DNA of 64,000 nucleotides from Tenrec ecaudatus (lineage: Eukaryota; Chordata; Mammalia; Afrosoricida; Tenrecidae), in assembly GCF_050624435.1 (NCBI RefSeq), contig NC_134534.1, positions 64,937,501-65,001,500 on the forward strand, given 5' to 3'. Below the pieces are notes generated by a model that was not told the origin of the DNA, ran no database searches, and worked only from the letters and a program-made list of their open reading frames with translations. This document shows, piece by piece, positions 26,013-36,767 of this stretch. Position numbers and translations under genes: made by a program. Position 1 is the first letter of the stretch; each line of letters opens with the position of its first letter.

Positions 26013-26152
26013 TTTGATGAGGAACTGATACCAAGGGCTTAAGTAGAAAGAAAATGTTTTGAAAATGATGATGACAACAAATGTGCTTGACACAATGGAT
26101 GGATGGATTGTGATCAGAGCTGTATGAGCCCCAATAGAATGAATTTTTTTTA
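26013..26152 (+). mobile_element. Very short L1 3' end inserted in the RTE
   Basis: Only the last ~140 bp of the L1: gggcttaagtagaaag, then ggatggattgtgatcagagc, gtatgagccccaatagaatg and a short A-tail. The signal is mutated to AATAGA. The near-repeat agattttga/agatttgaa at the two borders may be the target-site duplication. Confidence 0.75.
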
Positions 26153-26595
26153 AAGATTTGAAATGTCCCTTTTAATGATGAATGGAATGCCATACTTCTT
26201 GATTGTGACATTCCTGCCATAGCAAACCAGGTGACCTTCTGTTTCAAGATGACTGGGACCAGTCCATTTTAGCTCACGAACATCTAGAATATCAAGCTTT
26301 ATGCATCCATTTCATTTTTTACAACTTCCAGTTTTTCTAGAGTCATACTTCATACTCTCCATGTTCAAATTATCAGTTGAGTTTTGCAGCTGTTCTCCTT
26401 TTGAGTTGTGCCTCATCAGCAAAGGAAGGTCCTAAAGGATTTAGTTCACATCGTGATGGTCAACTCTTACTTTGAGAAGGTAGCTCTTACTCAGTTTAGT
26501 GCCTTCTGACCTGAGGAGGGTCATCCTCTTCTGTCAGTCTTCTGCTTCGATGCAGTAGTCCTTGAGGATCTGACAGTGTTTCGATGCTGTGCATA
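26153..26595 (-). mobile_element. RTE LINE, antisense (part 5, 5' region)
   Basis: Endonuclease-side part of the same RTE: aatgtcccttttaatgatgaatgg through ccagtttttctagagtcatacttc to tgacagtgtttcgatgctgtg. The same region recurs at 48,700-49,315. It abuts antisense retroviral pol remnants. Confidence 0.75.
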
Positions 26596-26599
26596 AGGT

Positions 26600-26805
26600 T
26601 TTCAGCAATGAATTCCTCCAAAGTGACAGCTGATTACTTCTCCACAGTCTGTTCTTAGTCCACTAAGGCAACTACTTCTGAAAGAGGGAAAACACGGTGA
26701 AACCTGTGAATTCCATGAGCATGGGCCCATGTCCCCACCTAATTTCATGTGAAATGGGTACCTTGATCCAAGGCAATGCTGTTGATACCACTTTAGTGGA
26801 TACAT
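26600..26805 (-). pseudogene. Endogenous retrovirus pol remnant, integrase core, antisense
   Basis: On the minus strand the broken frames carry the end of an integrase catalytic core, with an ALDQG-like turn at about 26,760-26,775 followed by a HAHGI-like stretch. It is frameshifted and carries stops. It forms one degraded copy with the pieces at 27,001-27,600 and 28,770-29,330, which are in the expected order for an antisense pol. The catalytic set is incomplete. Confidence 0.6.
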
Positions 26806-26811
26806 GGGTTA

Positions 26812-27000
26812 AAGGCACTCTGATGGTGTTTCACTGTGGGCTGTTAACCACAAGGGCAGCAGTTCAAACCCACCAGTTGCCAGAGGAGATAAATGAGGTT
26901 TTGTACTCCTGTAAATATATACAGCCTTGGAAACCTAAAATAGCTGTTCTTACGTGTCCTATAGAGTCACTATGAGTTGGAAGACCGGATGGCAGGTGTA
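26812..27000 (+). repeat. AfroSINE-type copy inside the retroviral pol
   Basis: Head tcactgtgggctgttaacca with B box gcagttcaaacccacc, and tail atagagtcactatgagttggaag. It separates two integrase pieces, so it inserted after the provirus was fixed. Confidence 0.85.
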
Positions 27001-27600
27001 TTGGTTGATTGTACAGGGAAGTAGGCATCTAGGAAGTAATCAGCCTGATGCCAGGCGAATAGCAGATCACCCCAAGGAATGATGTCATATCAGGAACTCA
27101 CTGCTGGTCTCTACTCAGGCAAATTGGACTCTAAGCAGTGTCTGGTCGAATTGATCTTTGTGAGTGGAATTCCATCTCTCCACCATGGTCACTTAATTCT
27201 TGGGTAATGACAGGCGTGGCTGGGAAAAGAGCTTGACTTGTGTTAACATCCTACCCACATTATTATTAAAATCCTCTTCTGTCAAGATCATCATTTGGTG
27301 AATATATAGACAAGATGCAAATCTCTCCACTCTTTGGCCCATTCAGAGAGGTCTAGCCACATTCTACCCAATGCCTTCATGTTAACTTTCCAACCATGTT
27401 CCTTCAGAGTTTCTAACTATCCCAGCCAAACCATTGGTATACAGTTGCATATCTGGCCATTTCTTGTTTCAAGAAAACGAAAGGACCATGTGAACTGCTT
27501 GAAATCCTGCCCATGGGGGGATTTCCCTCTACTGCTGTACTTTAGGGAAGTCCCAGAAAGGGGTCTTAATATTGGTGCAGTCCTCATTTGAATGTTATGC
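27001..27600 (-). pseudogene. Endogenous retrovirus pol remnant, integrase N-terminal side, antisense
   Basis: The minus strand shows a TQELSDHGGE-like stretch near 27,180-27,215, recognisable from mammalian gamma-like endogenous retroviruses as lying upstream of the integrase core. The frame is interrupted by several stops and shifts. The right part (27,330-27,600) is less clear. Confidence 0.5.
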
Positions 27601-27684
27601 ACATATTAGATAGAACCATCTGTAAGCATGGCACTCGCTCGCTCTCTCAGTCAACTGATCATACCAAGAAAACAAACTAAACGT

Positions 27685-27812
27685 ACTGCCATGAAGTCGA
27701 TGCTGACTCATAGCGACCCTAGAGCACAGGGTAGGACTTCCCCTGTGCGTTTGTGAGAGTGTAACTGTTTTATGGGCATAGAAAGCCCCCTCTCTTACCC
27801 CAACTACCGGTA
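27685..27812 (-). repeat. AfroSINE-type copy, antisense
   Basis: Begins with the inverted tail tgccatgaagtcgatgctgactcatagcgaccc and reaches the body (gcatagaaagccccctctctt). The tRNA-like head is missing. Confidence 0.8.
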
Positions 27813-28333
27813 ATCATAATGTAACCTAAACTACTTAATGCAATTAGGCTCAATTGTTTTATTTAATACAGTCTCCATGGAATGTTGATAACTTGCTACA
27901 TTGTCAAAGGCATACAGGTTGGGTGTGGACATCACCTAAAAAAGCCACATAACCTTGAGAATCTTGTCTTATTTTCCTGACTGCTAGTGACCACAAGGCC
28001 AGGTCTCACGATCTATGTCATTAGTCAACAGAGACATCCGGATACTGGCCTAGGGCTGAAAGAATCTTACTCTGTTTGCTTACCTGTGGCTATCCTGAAA
28101 CCTGAGTTAACGTAAAGTATCTGTATGCGACTTCCTCAGAGTGTGAGTTCCAAAGTAAAAAGATGTTTTCTGTGTGTTCTGATTTCCAATAGGATGCCAT
28201 CAAGATAGCCTGCCTTCCTGTCAGCCTCCTCTCTGGTGCTACCTTCTAATAAGCCTTCTCTTTGCCCCTTTCACTTGGAGGGAGTGGATTGGCAGGGTTA
28301 CTCCAGGATACTCACCCTTATTAACACTCACTC
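27813..28333. other. No gene recognised, between two antisense SINEs
   Basis: Unassigned; possibly more retroviral sequence or an LTR, since pol pieces flank it on both sides. Confidence 0.3.
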
Positions 28334-28456
28334 ACTGCCATTGAGTCAATACTGACTCCTAGGGACCCCCTGTGGTTTTCCAAGAGAAAGTCCAGTCTTT
28401 CTCCCAGCGAGCTTTCTCCCACGGAGCTGCCGGTGGTTTCAAATTGCCAGCTATGT
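28334..28456 (-). repeat. AfroSINE-type copy, antisense
   Basis: Inverted tail tgccattgagtcaatactgactcctaggg, then cagcgagctttctcccacgg and gccggtggtttcaaattgcc. The head is missing. Confidence 0.8.
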
Positions 28457-28769
28457 GGATCACACTACACCGGCAGGGCTCCATATTCCTAGTGGTGGCA
28501 ACGAGGAAGTCCCCAGGAGGTCCTGGGTGCAGGTTGGGAAAGAGAATGTCATGTAACAGGAGTGGAGACTAAGCATTTGGGCCACTGCCTCATGTAACTT
28601 GTGTGCACCTTTAGGATTTGCTCAGTCATATCTTGTAAATATGTACATACCATTTCCATGTATTGATGTGGCTGTTGTGCACATCAACTTTATGACTTTT
28701 GGGGTCAGACAACCCTCAATTTGTGGTGGACAGCTTAGGTCACGTGGTAACTCTGTGGCCTATGGTTCA

Positions 28770-29330
28770 GAGTTCAAACTTTACTAAGGCCCAGTAGCAA
28801 GCCAAATGCTGTTTCTCAAAGAGGAGCATTATCTGCTGAGAACTGCAGGATTTTTCTCTGCAACCCGACAGGTCTGTGCTGTGATTCACCAACAGGGGTC
28901 TGCCAAAGACTCCAAACAGCATCTCTATCTGCCACTGCCACTGCAGGCTCCAGTGGGTCACCTGGCCTCTGCGGCAGCGCAGCTTGCATGGCAACCTGAA
29001 GCCTGCTCTTGTTCTGGCCCCCACGCACCGCTAACAGTTTTGCTAGCCACGTGGTCAACAGAGGTACGTTGTCTCCAAAATCGAAAGAGATCCATCAGAT
29101 ATTGTGCCAAATACAACAAATTATTCTTTGCCTTAGAATGTTTATCTTGACAGGTCCCATGCCATTGAACTTCTAAAAATTTCACTGAGGTGAAAGGTGC
29201 TTGAATTTTTGTTGCGTTAACTTCCCATCCTTTAGCACACACATGCTTTACTTGTAAGTCTAGTGTTGCTGATCTCTCCCCCTTACTAGTTCCATTGAAC
29301 ATAATGTCATGGATCCGTTGAGACTGGGAG
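28770..29330 (-). pseudogene. Endogenous retrovirus pol remnant, reverse transcriptase to RNase H, antisense
   Basis: Minus-strand frames of 80-114 codons, shifted against each other, carry the end of the reverse transcriptase palm (KGWEVNATKIQ, TSVKFLEVQW), the connection region and the start of RNase H (VADRDAVWSLWQ, LACYWAL). The active-site YxDD box would lie at 29,307-29,318 but reads RIHD, so the first aspartate is lost. The family looks gamma-like (class I). It is broken and inactive; no gag or env was seen. Confidence 0.75.
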
Positions 29331-29460
29331 AATTCCTAACTCTAATGCCAGGAAATAACCTTTGAAACTTGAACTGAAATCAACCCATGAAGCCATCATT
29401 CAACTACACAGGCCCGATAAATTCCTGTCTGCCTGGAGCACGTGTTGTCCTCTCAGAAAA

Positions 29461-29527
29461 CAGAGTTAATTTAAAGACAGAGTTAATATAAAGATAGAGT
29501 TAATATAAAGATAGAGTTAATATAAAG
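29461..29527 (+). repeat. 17-bp tandem repeat, four units
   Basis: Four contiguous units of about 17 bp with consensus tagagttaatataaaga. The last three contain TATAAAG. See the next entry for context. Confidence 0.9.
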
Positions 29528-29790
29528 TGCAGAGGAGAACTTCCAGGAACCGAGTGCTTCGGTTGGTGCTTCGGTTGGGCGGAGTTAGTGAGAATACAGC
29601 GAGGCAATGTGACGATGCTCTCGGACCGTATTCCTTTAGGAATTGTGAACGGGCGTGTGTTTGTGTTTACCGCCACCAAAAAAGAAAAGAAAGAGTAGCT
29701 GGAACTCAGAGTTTATTTGTGAAATTTTCACCTTTCATTTTCACACAATAAAGACCGATATAATGTCTGTCTGAGTTATAGTCAATTATG
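29528..29790 (+). other. LTR-like segment with TATA repeats upstream and AATAAA
   Basis: Downstream of the TATAAAG repeats comes a GC-richer block (gcttcggttgggcggagttag, ctctcggaccg) and then an AATAAA at 29,746. This order (TATA, transcribed block, polyadenylation signal) recalls the U3-R-U5 layout of an LTR, in the opposite orientation to the neighbouring pol remnant. I see no paired copy and no clear TG...CA ends, so LTR is only a suggestion. Confidence 0.3.
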
Positions 29791-30899
29791 ACCATAGTTC
29801 CTTATGTGATGTAATTCGGAACTCTGTAAACTTGTGGCTACTGGCCCAATTTGGAGGGCATTCTCTACTAATCGACAGGAGGAGGGCGAAATTAAGATCA
29901 GACCTTAGGGAAGGGTAGGCATCTTTGTTTACTTGAGGGTATTTGTAAGACACCCCCCGCCCCCCGCACCTCAGTACAGGCTGTGACTTAAATCTCCATC
30001 CTTTATTTTCCTTCGGTATTCCACGGAACCACTGTACAGGTCTAACTAACACTGATCACTTCACTGGCACAGCAGAACCGCCTGAGCTTTGGTAGAAGCA
30101 AGAAGACCTGCTGTGGACTTTTAGACATTTTGGGCTTCTGGTCCTGGACCTTGCATTGGGCTCACCTCTGCCTGGCCTTCAGATTTTGAACTGAACATCC
30201 CCCACCACCATGTGAAACATTTCCTCAAAGTTTTATGAGTTTTGGTACTAGTTTGGCATTAATTCTTTTTAAAGAAATTTCCAAAATGTTTTTCTCTAGG
30301 GTTAGAGATAATCAAATGACACCTGTTCCCTTCAAGGTTAGAGATGAGGAAATTTGTTTACGTTTATGTCTCAATGTTAGTTTACCAAGATTAGCCAGGC
30401 TGTCTTTTTTTTTTAATCACAGGGATGTCATGGATAAGTCCATAGTTGTTTATATTCTTTGTCATGCTCACATACCTGTGTTTCTGTGTCTAAGTTCAGA
30501 AATTTTCTAGATAATTTTCTCATGACATACAAGTTTCTAGTTAATATTAGCAATGGGTTATAGTTAATATTAGAACATTCAAAAAAATTTTAAATATTAG
30601 AAAATTCACAAAAGTAGACATGTTATGTTTCCAATTTATGTTATGAGTAACTCTACATATGTATTTTGAAAGTAATAATAGTGACATATCTTTGAGAGCA
30701 TTGTAGAAACAGAATAATATGTATGAATATTAATCTTCAATTCATTTGAAGTCTACTATGTAATAAACATGCTTTCCTATATACAAATACCTTGATGTTT
30801 GTTATGGAGCATATATACATGTATGGTATGGTATATTAAATTGCAGAATAACTCTAGGTGAAGCAATGGATTTGAGATTTCAAATGCCATATAAGAGGT
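29791..30899. other. No gene recognised
   Basis: AT-rich toward the right, C-run at 29,955-29,965. No gene or repeat family identified. Confidence 0.35.
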
Positions 30900-31235
30900 T
30901 CCCGAAATATATTAAAATACAAACCAATTATAAACTGGCAGCATAGGACAAGCATGCTACATTAGTTGTAACGGATTTCTTTGCTGAATTTGACAGTTCA
31001 AAGACAGCAGATTGCAACCATTTAAGGTCTCTGGGCAGCACTAACCCAAGGACAACGTCCAGAGGATTGGGGAAGAAAGAGGAATGAAAACAAGAAACAC
31101 GGAGAGGCTGTATCATAAGGACGGTGCCATGAGGAGATCGCACTGGATATGTTGAAACAGAAGGTGGATGAACTGTTGACTGTAATACTCATGATCTGCT
31201 CTGTAAACCTTCACCTAAAAATGAATACATTAAAA
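30900..31235 (+). other. Possible old retroelement 3' end
   Basis: A moderately GC block ending aatacattaaaaaaaattaac has the look of a LINE or SINE tail, but I have no second copy to compare inside this window. Confidence 0.25.
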
Positions 31236-31646
31236 AAAATTAACAACAAAAGCTTTATGAGACCAGAAAGCCTACAAAATTATTTAGGGTAATTGAATTT
31301 ATTTAAATTAGGCAATTAGGCATCATCATCTTTACTTAGCACCTTTTTTTTATACCAAAAATATTCACTTTCCCTCTCTTTCATGATAAAAACCACACAA
31401 AGTCAGGAATGAAAATAAAGATGTTAGCAGTTCACCAGATGGCACATAGGTTAGAAAATTGAGTTTTTGAAAATCTAGACATAGAACATACACGAATTCA
31501 TCTGTTCCACATGTATATTGAGTGACATTGATGGCATTCTTCAGATTGGGCCACCACACTCAGCCTCTGTCCCGGAATTGTTCCTGCCCATTCAAATCAA
31601 CTCACTGTCCTGTAAGCTTCTGAGCTGAGTTTTGCAGTGGTGGTGG
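31236..31646. other. No gene recognised
   Basis: AT-rich sequence with no identifiable content. Confidence 0.35.
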
Positions 31647-32200
31647 TTGTTGGGTGCCATCGAGTTGGTTTGAACTCAGCAACTCTGTGTAAAAAGTAGT
31701 CATATCCCGTGCAGTTCCCGTGCCATCCTCAACAATCGTCATGGTTATGTTTGAACCCATTGTGGAAGCTGCTGTGTTAATTAATTTTGTTTGAGTTGGG
31801 TTTTTAAAAAGTTTTGTACAGACAATCTGGCATGCACGATGCCCTTCCAGGTACTGGGCCCTCCTGCTAAGGTCTAAAGTACGTGAAATAAGGTCTCGGC
31901 ACCTTGTTTTTGTAGCGGCTGTCTGGCTGTGCTTCCCTCAGGACAAGTTGGCTCATTCTTCTGGCTATCCAGGATGAATTCAATATTTCCCACCAATACC
32001 ATAACTCAAATGCATCACTTTTTTCTGGTCGTCAGTACTTAACCTGCTTTCTTATGCACATGAGTTGACTGAAAATAACATGGCTTGGGTCAGGCACACC
32101 TTCCTCCTTAAAGTCTTTTGCCAGCAGATTTGCTCATTGGGATACATTTTGTAATTTCTTGAGGGCTGCTTCCAAAGGCATTGATTGTTGATCCAAATAA
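31647..32200 (-). mobile_element. RTE LINE, 3' part, antisense arm of an inverted copy
   Basis: Begins with the inverted 3' tail (ttgggtgccatcgagttggtttgaactc) and runs inward to tgattgttgatccaaataatcc. The neighbouring sense piece (32,250-33,640) ends at the same element position, so both appear to be one insertion with an inverted 5' part. Confidence 0.8.
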
Positions 32201-32249
32201 TCCTAAATCAGAAAGTCCACATTGAACTGAAGGCATTGGGGGGAAAAAG

Positions 32250-32632
32250 GATCCAGGAATTGAAGCATTGCCAGTTAAGATGTTCTCTCAGACGCAACAG
32301 TGGAAGTGCTCATTCAGCTGTGCCAAGAAATTTGGAAGACAACTACTTGGCCAACTGACTGGAAGAGATCCATATTTGTGCCCATTCAAAAGAAAGGTGA
32401 CCCCCACAGAATGCAGAAATGATAGGCAATACAAATATCACAGGTTAGTAAAACTTTGCTGAAGATAATTCATAAGTGGTTGCAATAATAGTACATAGGA
32501 ATTACTATAAATTTAAGGTAGATTCAGAAGTGAATGTGGAACAAAGGGAATCATTGCACCTGTCCGATTGAATTTACCTAAAAGAATATTTACTTGTGTG
32601 TCATTGATATGCAAAAGCACTGGATTATGTAG
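32250..32632 (+). mobile_element. RTE LINE, inverted 5' arm, first part
   Basis: Sense RTE ORF2, with frameshifts: caagaaatttggaagacaac, actggaagagatccatatttgtgccc, aaaggtgacccc. These are the codons upstream of and into the reverse transcriptase. It is interrupted by repeat family A at 32,633. Confidence 0.82.
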
Positions 32633-33143
32633 ACGTGAGAGTTAATTTTTTTTATGTCAACTTGACTCCCATAGGAACATGTGGGCAGAGTTTAGGCTGT
32701 CAATCAGGTTGTAGCTTGATTGGAGGGTGACTGAGATAAATGGTTTTCCGAGACTAGCCTCCTTCTCTCTTTCTCCCTGAAGGCTGGCCACACACTCTCC
32801 CTCCCTTCACTTTCCTGCTGTTGAGTCACGCAGAGAGCCGCTGGAGCCACGCCAGTGCCCTGCCAGAGCCCTATGATGCTTCCTCTACTATTGAATCTGT
32901 AAGATTGCGTACCCACCTGTCTGTGACCCTCCTGCATTCTGTCATTGTTTGTGACTCTGAGTCTAAAGAGGGCTTTATGGTCTAGTATCAGACTTATGGA
33001 GTAGTATTTTACTCATGAACTTGATCTGGACAAGACTGGATGTTTTCTTAATATACAATTACTCTTTGATAGAAAGTTCTTTCCTATACATATGAGTACC
33101 TCTGGTTTGTTTCTCTGGTTAACCCGGTCTAACACAGTGGCTA
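32633..33143 (+). repeat. Repeat family A copy 3
   Basis: tatgtcaacttgactcccataggaacatgtggg at the left; ctctggttaacccggtctaacacagtgg at the right. It splits RTE between aaagcactggattatgtag and aaattatggatcac, removing a few bases. No obvious target-site duplication. Confidence 0.6.
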
Positions 33144-33640
33144 CTAACAAATTATGGATCACATTGCAAAGAACGGATATTCCATGACACTTAATTGTGC
33201 TTATATAGAACCTATGCATAGACCAAGAGGTAGTCTTCAAGCAGAACAAGAGGGTGCTGCATGGTTTATAATCAGGAGAGGTATATGTCAGAGTTGTTCC
33301 TTTTACCACGTTTATTTAATCTGTATACTGGGCAAATAATCCGAGAAGCTGGACTATGTGAAGAAGAAGGGGGGCATCACGGGTGGAGGAAGACCCATTA
33401 ACAACCTGAGATGTTCAGGTGACACAATTCACTTGCTGAAAGCAAAGAGGACTTAAAGTACTTACTGATGAAGATCAAAGACAACCTTCAGTATGGATTA
33501 CACCTCAATAAAAAGAAAACAAAAATCCTCACAACTGGATCATAAGCAGCGTCAGTGATAAATGGATAAAAGATTGAATGAGGTTCTCAAGCATTTGCTC
33601 TTACTTGGGTTCACAGTCAGCATCCCTGGAGGTGCTAGTG
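33144..33640 (+). mobile_element. RTE LINE, inverted 5' arm, second part
   Basis: Continues reverse transcriptase codons (aaattatggatcacattgcaaag..., ggtgctgcatggtttataatcagg). The active-site box near 33,415 is destroyed (gatgttcaggtgac). It stops near ttacttgggttcacagtcagc, where the antisense arm at 32,200 takes up the element. Confidence 0.82.
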
Positions 33641-33699
33641 AACCTTTTCAGTTGCTGTTGTCAGTTTGATCCCATATAGATATTTCTATAATCGAACAC

Positions 33700-34210
33700 C
33701 ATGCCCAGTGTAAAGAAGACATTCTGTACTAATTAAGCAAAACTGTTGTTTGAACTTTAGAACACGTCAGGGGATCTTTTTTTGTTTAATGTTTAAAGAC
33801 TATACAGGGCAATAGCTCCAGTTTCCATGGCTCTAGAAAACATGAACTACAAGAGTATTTGACATTTTGTTCTTCCATCCCCACTTTTGATTGGTATTCT
33901 TTTGTCGATTTTTTTAAGTCGAATGTTCAGTAATGGTAGCTGGACACCATTCAGTTCTTCTGGCCTCGTGACAGAGAAGGCAGTGTCTCACATTCCGTGT
34001 CCTCTTCCTCTTCCTGACCCTTTTCTTCCTAGGATGCTCCAGGTCGATAAAGACCACTTGTCTGTTGAGCTTGGCCATTTGCGAACTTTTAATGGACTTG
34101 ACACCGTTTTGTTCAAACTATCAGAAGGTGAGTATGCTTATATTAGGAAAGGCACAAAAATGGCAGCTCTCAGCAGTGTTCAGGGGACATACCTAAACCT
34201 TTGAATAAAG
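33700..34210 (-). mobile_element. Possible older L1 3'UTR, antisense
   Basis: The stretch with ggtagctggacaccattcagttcttctgg and ttgcgaacttttaatggacttgacacc has the texture of older afrotherian L1 3'UTR segments (compare ctgggcaccatct near 57,465). Assignment is from recollection of the family, not alignment. Confidence 0.4.
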
Positions 34211-34334
34211 GGTTAAAATCAAACAGACAAAACGGTTAACTTAAAGCTATTCTTGAACTCTAAAATCCCCACGAAAGTCAAACATTCTCGTCTAGAGCAG
34301 CAGACAGTGATAGACTGGCATGGGGAGGTCGGGT

Positions 34335-34459
34335 GAGGAGCCTGGCTTTGGAGGTTTTCTGCGACGGTAAAGAGTTGCAGTTTCGATACCCACAGGAGTA
34401 GTTCTGCCATTTTCTATAGGGTCTCTAGGAGTCGCCATTGACTTGATGGCAATGAGGTG
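34335..34459 (+). repeat. AfroSINE-type copy, 3' half
   Basis: Body ggtaaagagttgcagtttcg and tail tatagggtctctaggagtcgcc...ttgatggcaatgagg. The head is eroded. Confidence 0.7.
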
Positions 34460-34516
34460 AAGTTAGCCAACTTACTTGACGTTTGTACCTCTCTTAATGC
34501 CCCCGAGCTATAGAAA

Positions 34517-34697
34517 GGAGTCCTGGTGACGTAGTGAGTTACACTTCGGCCTGCTAACCACAAGATCAGCAGTTTGAACCCACTAGCTGCTCTGTTGAGA
34601 AAGACTGTAAAGATTTACAACCATGGACCGACCGCCTAGGGAGCAGTTCAGCTCGACTCAGGGTGTCCATGCGTCAGACTGACTTGAGGACAGTTGC
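34517..34697 (+). repeat. AfroSINE-type copy, nearly complete
   Basis: Head gtcctggtgacgtagtgagtt, B box cagtttgaaccc, body gactgtaaagatttacaacc, and tail near cagactgacttgagg. Confidence 0.85.
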
Positions 34698-35619
34698 GTA
34701 GTAAATAGTAGAAAGAGCTAGTTTGCGTCTTCACAGAGTTGTAAGACTTCAGTTAGAGAACTCATGAATAGTGCTTAATGGCCTGTAACTTTCAGTCATT
34801 ATTATTATTTAACCTTTTTTTATTATTTAACCTTTTATTGTGAATTAGAAGAGGGCTTACCTATCAGATAATCAGTTTCTGCAGGTAACAGCTCATACTC
34901 TCCACAGCTATTATGATTGAAACTGGCTTCACCCACCACCCATAATTAAAAATAACTATGAAATTTCTAATTCAAATGGATACTTACTTGAGTTTTAGAA
35001 TTTGGGAGGGGGGATTACTGACCCATTGCACATTGATTTTATTTACTTCAAAAATCCCAAACACCCAGTTAGCTTAACCATGCCAATGCTAGCAAAATAT
35101 CTCCTGAATCTTTCAATGTCCCAAAAGCTTCATAAATTTGTTCACCCACCTATGTTTCCTGTCTGACACCCGGCTTCTCTGCAGGGCCGTCGTGTGTAGC
35201 TCTCTGTTCCTGAACAATGCGACAAAGGCAGTGACCAAAGGCATTATCCAGGGCAGCAGTGGAAAAGCAAACATGAATACCATTAATGAAACCACTTTCT
35301 GTGAAGGCTTATGTGAAGAGATAATCGTTATCACATGGCTATTTATCACCCAGAGAGCTCTATAAAGTTAACAGTGAAGGGACAGGGGAACTGAAAACGT
35401 TGCCTAAGAAGCTGGCTTTCAAGGTTAAGACAGCCTTCTAGATGCTTTCTGTTGTTGTTGTTAACCTAGCTTTAAAGAAAGGGGTAAGACCTCTCAGTAA
35501 AAAAGGTCAAAGCATTACGTTTGTGTGATCTTTTAGTTATAAATTCAGAGTCAGGCTTCAATCCAAGAATGGACAATCTTCCATGGTATGACTAAAGAAA
35601 AACAAACACATGTCACCTC
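34698..35619. other. No gene recognised
   Basis: AT-rich; a duplicated attattatttaacctttt occurs near 34,800-34,835. Two opposite 75-78 codon frames near 35,113-35,365 show no known motif. Confidence 0.35.
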
Positions 35620-35797
35620 CGGACCTGGTGGCATTGCAGGTCAGTTGTTGGACTACAAGATCTACAGTTCAAATCCACCAGCCATGCCAAGGAAGAAAGG
35701 TGAGACTGGCTGTTCCCAGAAAGATTTAGTCTCAGACACGTTGTGTAGAGTTCTTTGCTGTGAATCAGCAAGAACTTGATGGCAGTAGGTTTGGTTT
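35620..35797 (+). repeat. AfroSINE-type copy
   Basis: Head acctggtggcattgcagg with cagttcaaatccacc, and tail caagaacttgatggcagtagg. Confidence 0.8.
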
Positions 35798-35821
35798 TGG
35801 GGGCTTAGGCCTTACAGAGAG

Positions 35822-36000
35822 ACTATGGGTGTACAAAAGGTTAAGTATTAGGCTGCTACTTGAAAGGTTTGAAAGCCACCCAGAGGTGCCTAGGGAGTAA
35901 GGCAGGACCCGTATCTTAAAAATCACAAGGATGACAACGCTGTGGAGCACAGTGCTACCATAGGATGGCCACAGGTCAGCATCAACTCAGTGGCAGCTGC
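35822..36000 (+). repeat. AfroSINE-type copy, diverged
   Basis: gtattaggctgctacttgaaagg head; ggccacaggtcagcatcaactcagtggcag tail. It lies directly beside the preceding SINE in the same orientation. Confidence 0.7.
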
Positions 36001-36524
36001 TGCCAGTAGACATTACAGGTTGGAGGAGGTGGGGGCTAGGGAAAGGGCCCAGATTGTTCTGACCTGCTTCCGGGTTACTCTTATTAACCAACTACAGCAA
36101 CTGAACAAGCAGTTGTCATTCTTGGTCTTAATTCCATTGTTAGATCTGGAACTATTTCTTGCTCAGGTAATAATTCTTGTAAAGGCCCTTATTTTAATAT
36201 AAAAATGTTTTCCGCAGGGATGACCAACTACAATCCTAAAATATAAGCAGCCTCATAGTGGAAATTTGTTTCTGACTACATCACAGCTCAAAGCAGGCCA
36301 GCATTGGCTTTGGCCCACAATGTCAGTCAGGAGATCCATTTTGGTCAAAATGGCAAAAAAAATTATTCATATGAGTTTTGCCATGTGACAGTAAAAGAAA
36401 ATGGTTAAAAACAATGTTTTGCTGTGTTTATTTACTTTTTGTTTTAAATGTCAAGAGTAGGTACTTGTTGAAAGACAAAACAAAACACCAAATAGATGTA
36501 TATACTTTGGTATACACACTGCTC
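36001..36524. other. No gene recognised
   Basis: No repeat or coding signal identified. Confidence 0.35.
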
Positions 36525-36766
36525 TTCTTTTTAAAAAATCATTTTACTGGGGGCTCATACAACAATTTTCACAATCCATACATACATCAATTGTGTAAAG
36601 CATATTTGTGTATTCATTGCCCTCATCATTCTCAAAACATTTGCTCTCCACTTAAGCCCTTGGCATCAGCTCCTCATTTTCCCCCTCCTTCCCCATTCTC
36701 TCGCCTCCCTCATGAACCCTTGATAATTTATAAATTATTATTTTGTCATATCTTGCACTGTTCGAC
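36525..36766 (-). mobile_element. 5'-truncated L1 3'UTR, antisense
   Basis: cattttactgggggctcatacaac through gaacccttgataatttataaattatt to ttgcactgttcgacgtc: the last ~240 bp of the young L1, reversed. Confidence 0.88.
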
Positions 36767-36767
36767 G

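Noticed and set aside
29461-29527. CRISPR-like array
   Set aside because: The four units are directly adjacent with no spacers, and this is a mammalian genome.
34018-34132. Exon-like segment: acceptor ttttcttcctag, short frame, donor gtgagt
   Set aside because: The surrounding text has the character of an older L1 3'UTR, and the short frame shows no known domain. The splice-like ends are probably fortuitous.
34517-34600. tRNA gene
   Set aside because: The tRNA-like head belongs to a SINE; it does not fold into a full cloverleaf and the same head recurs across the window with other SINE parts behind it.
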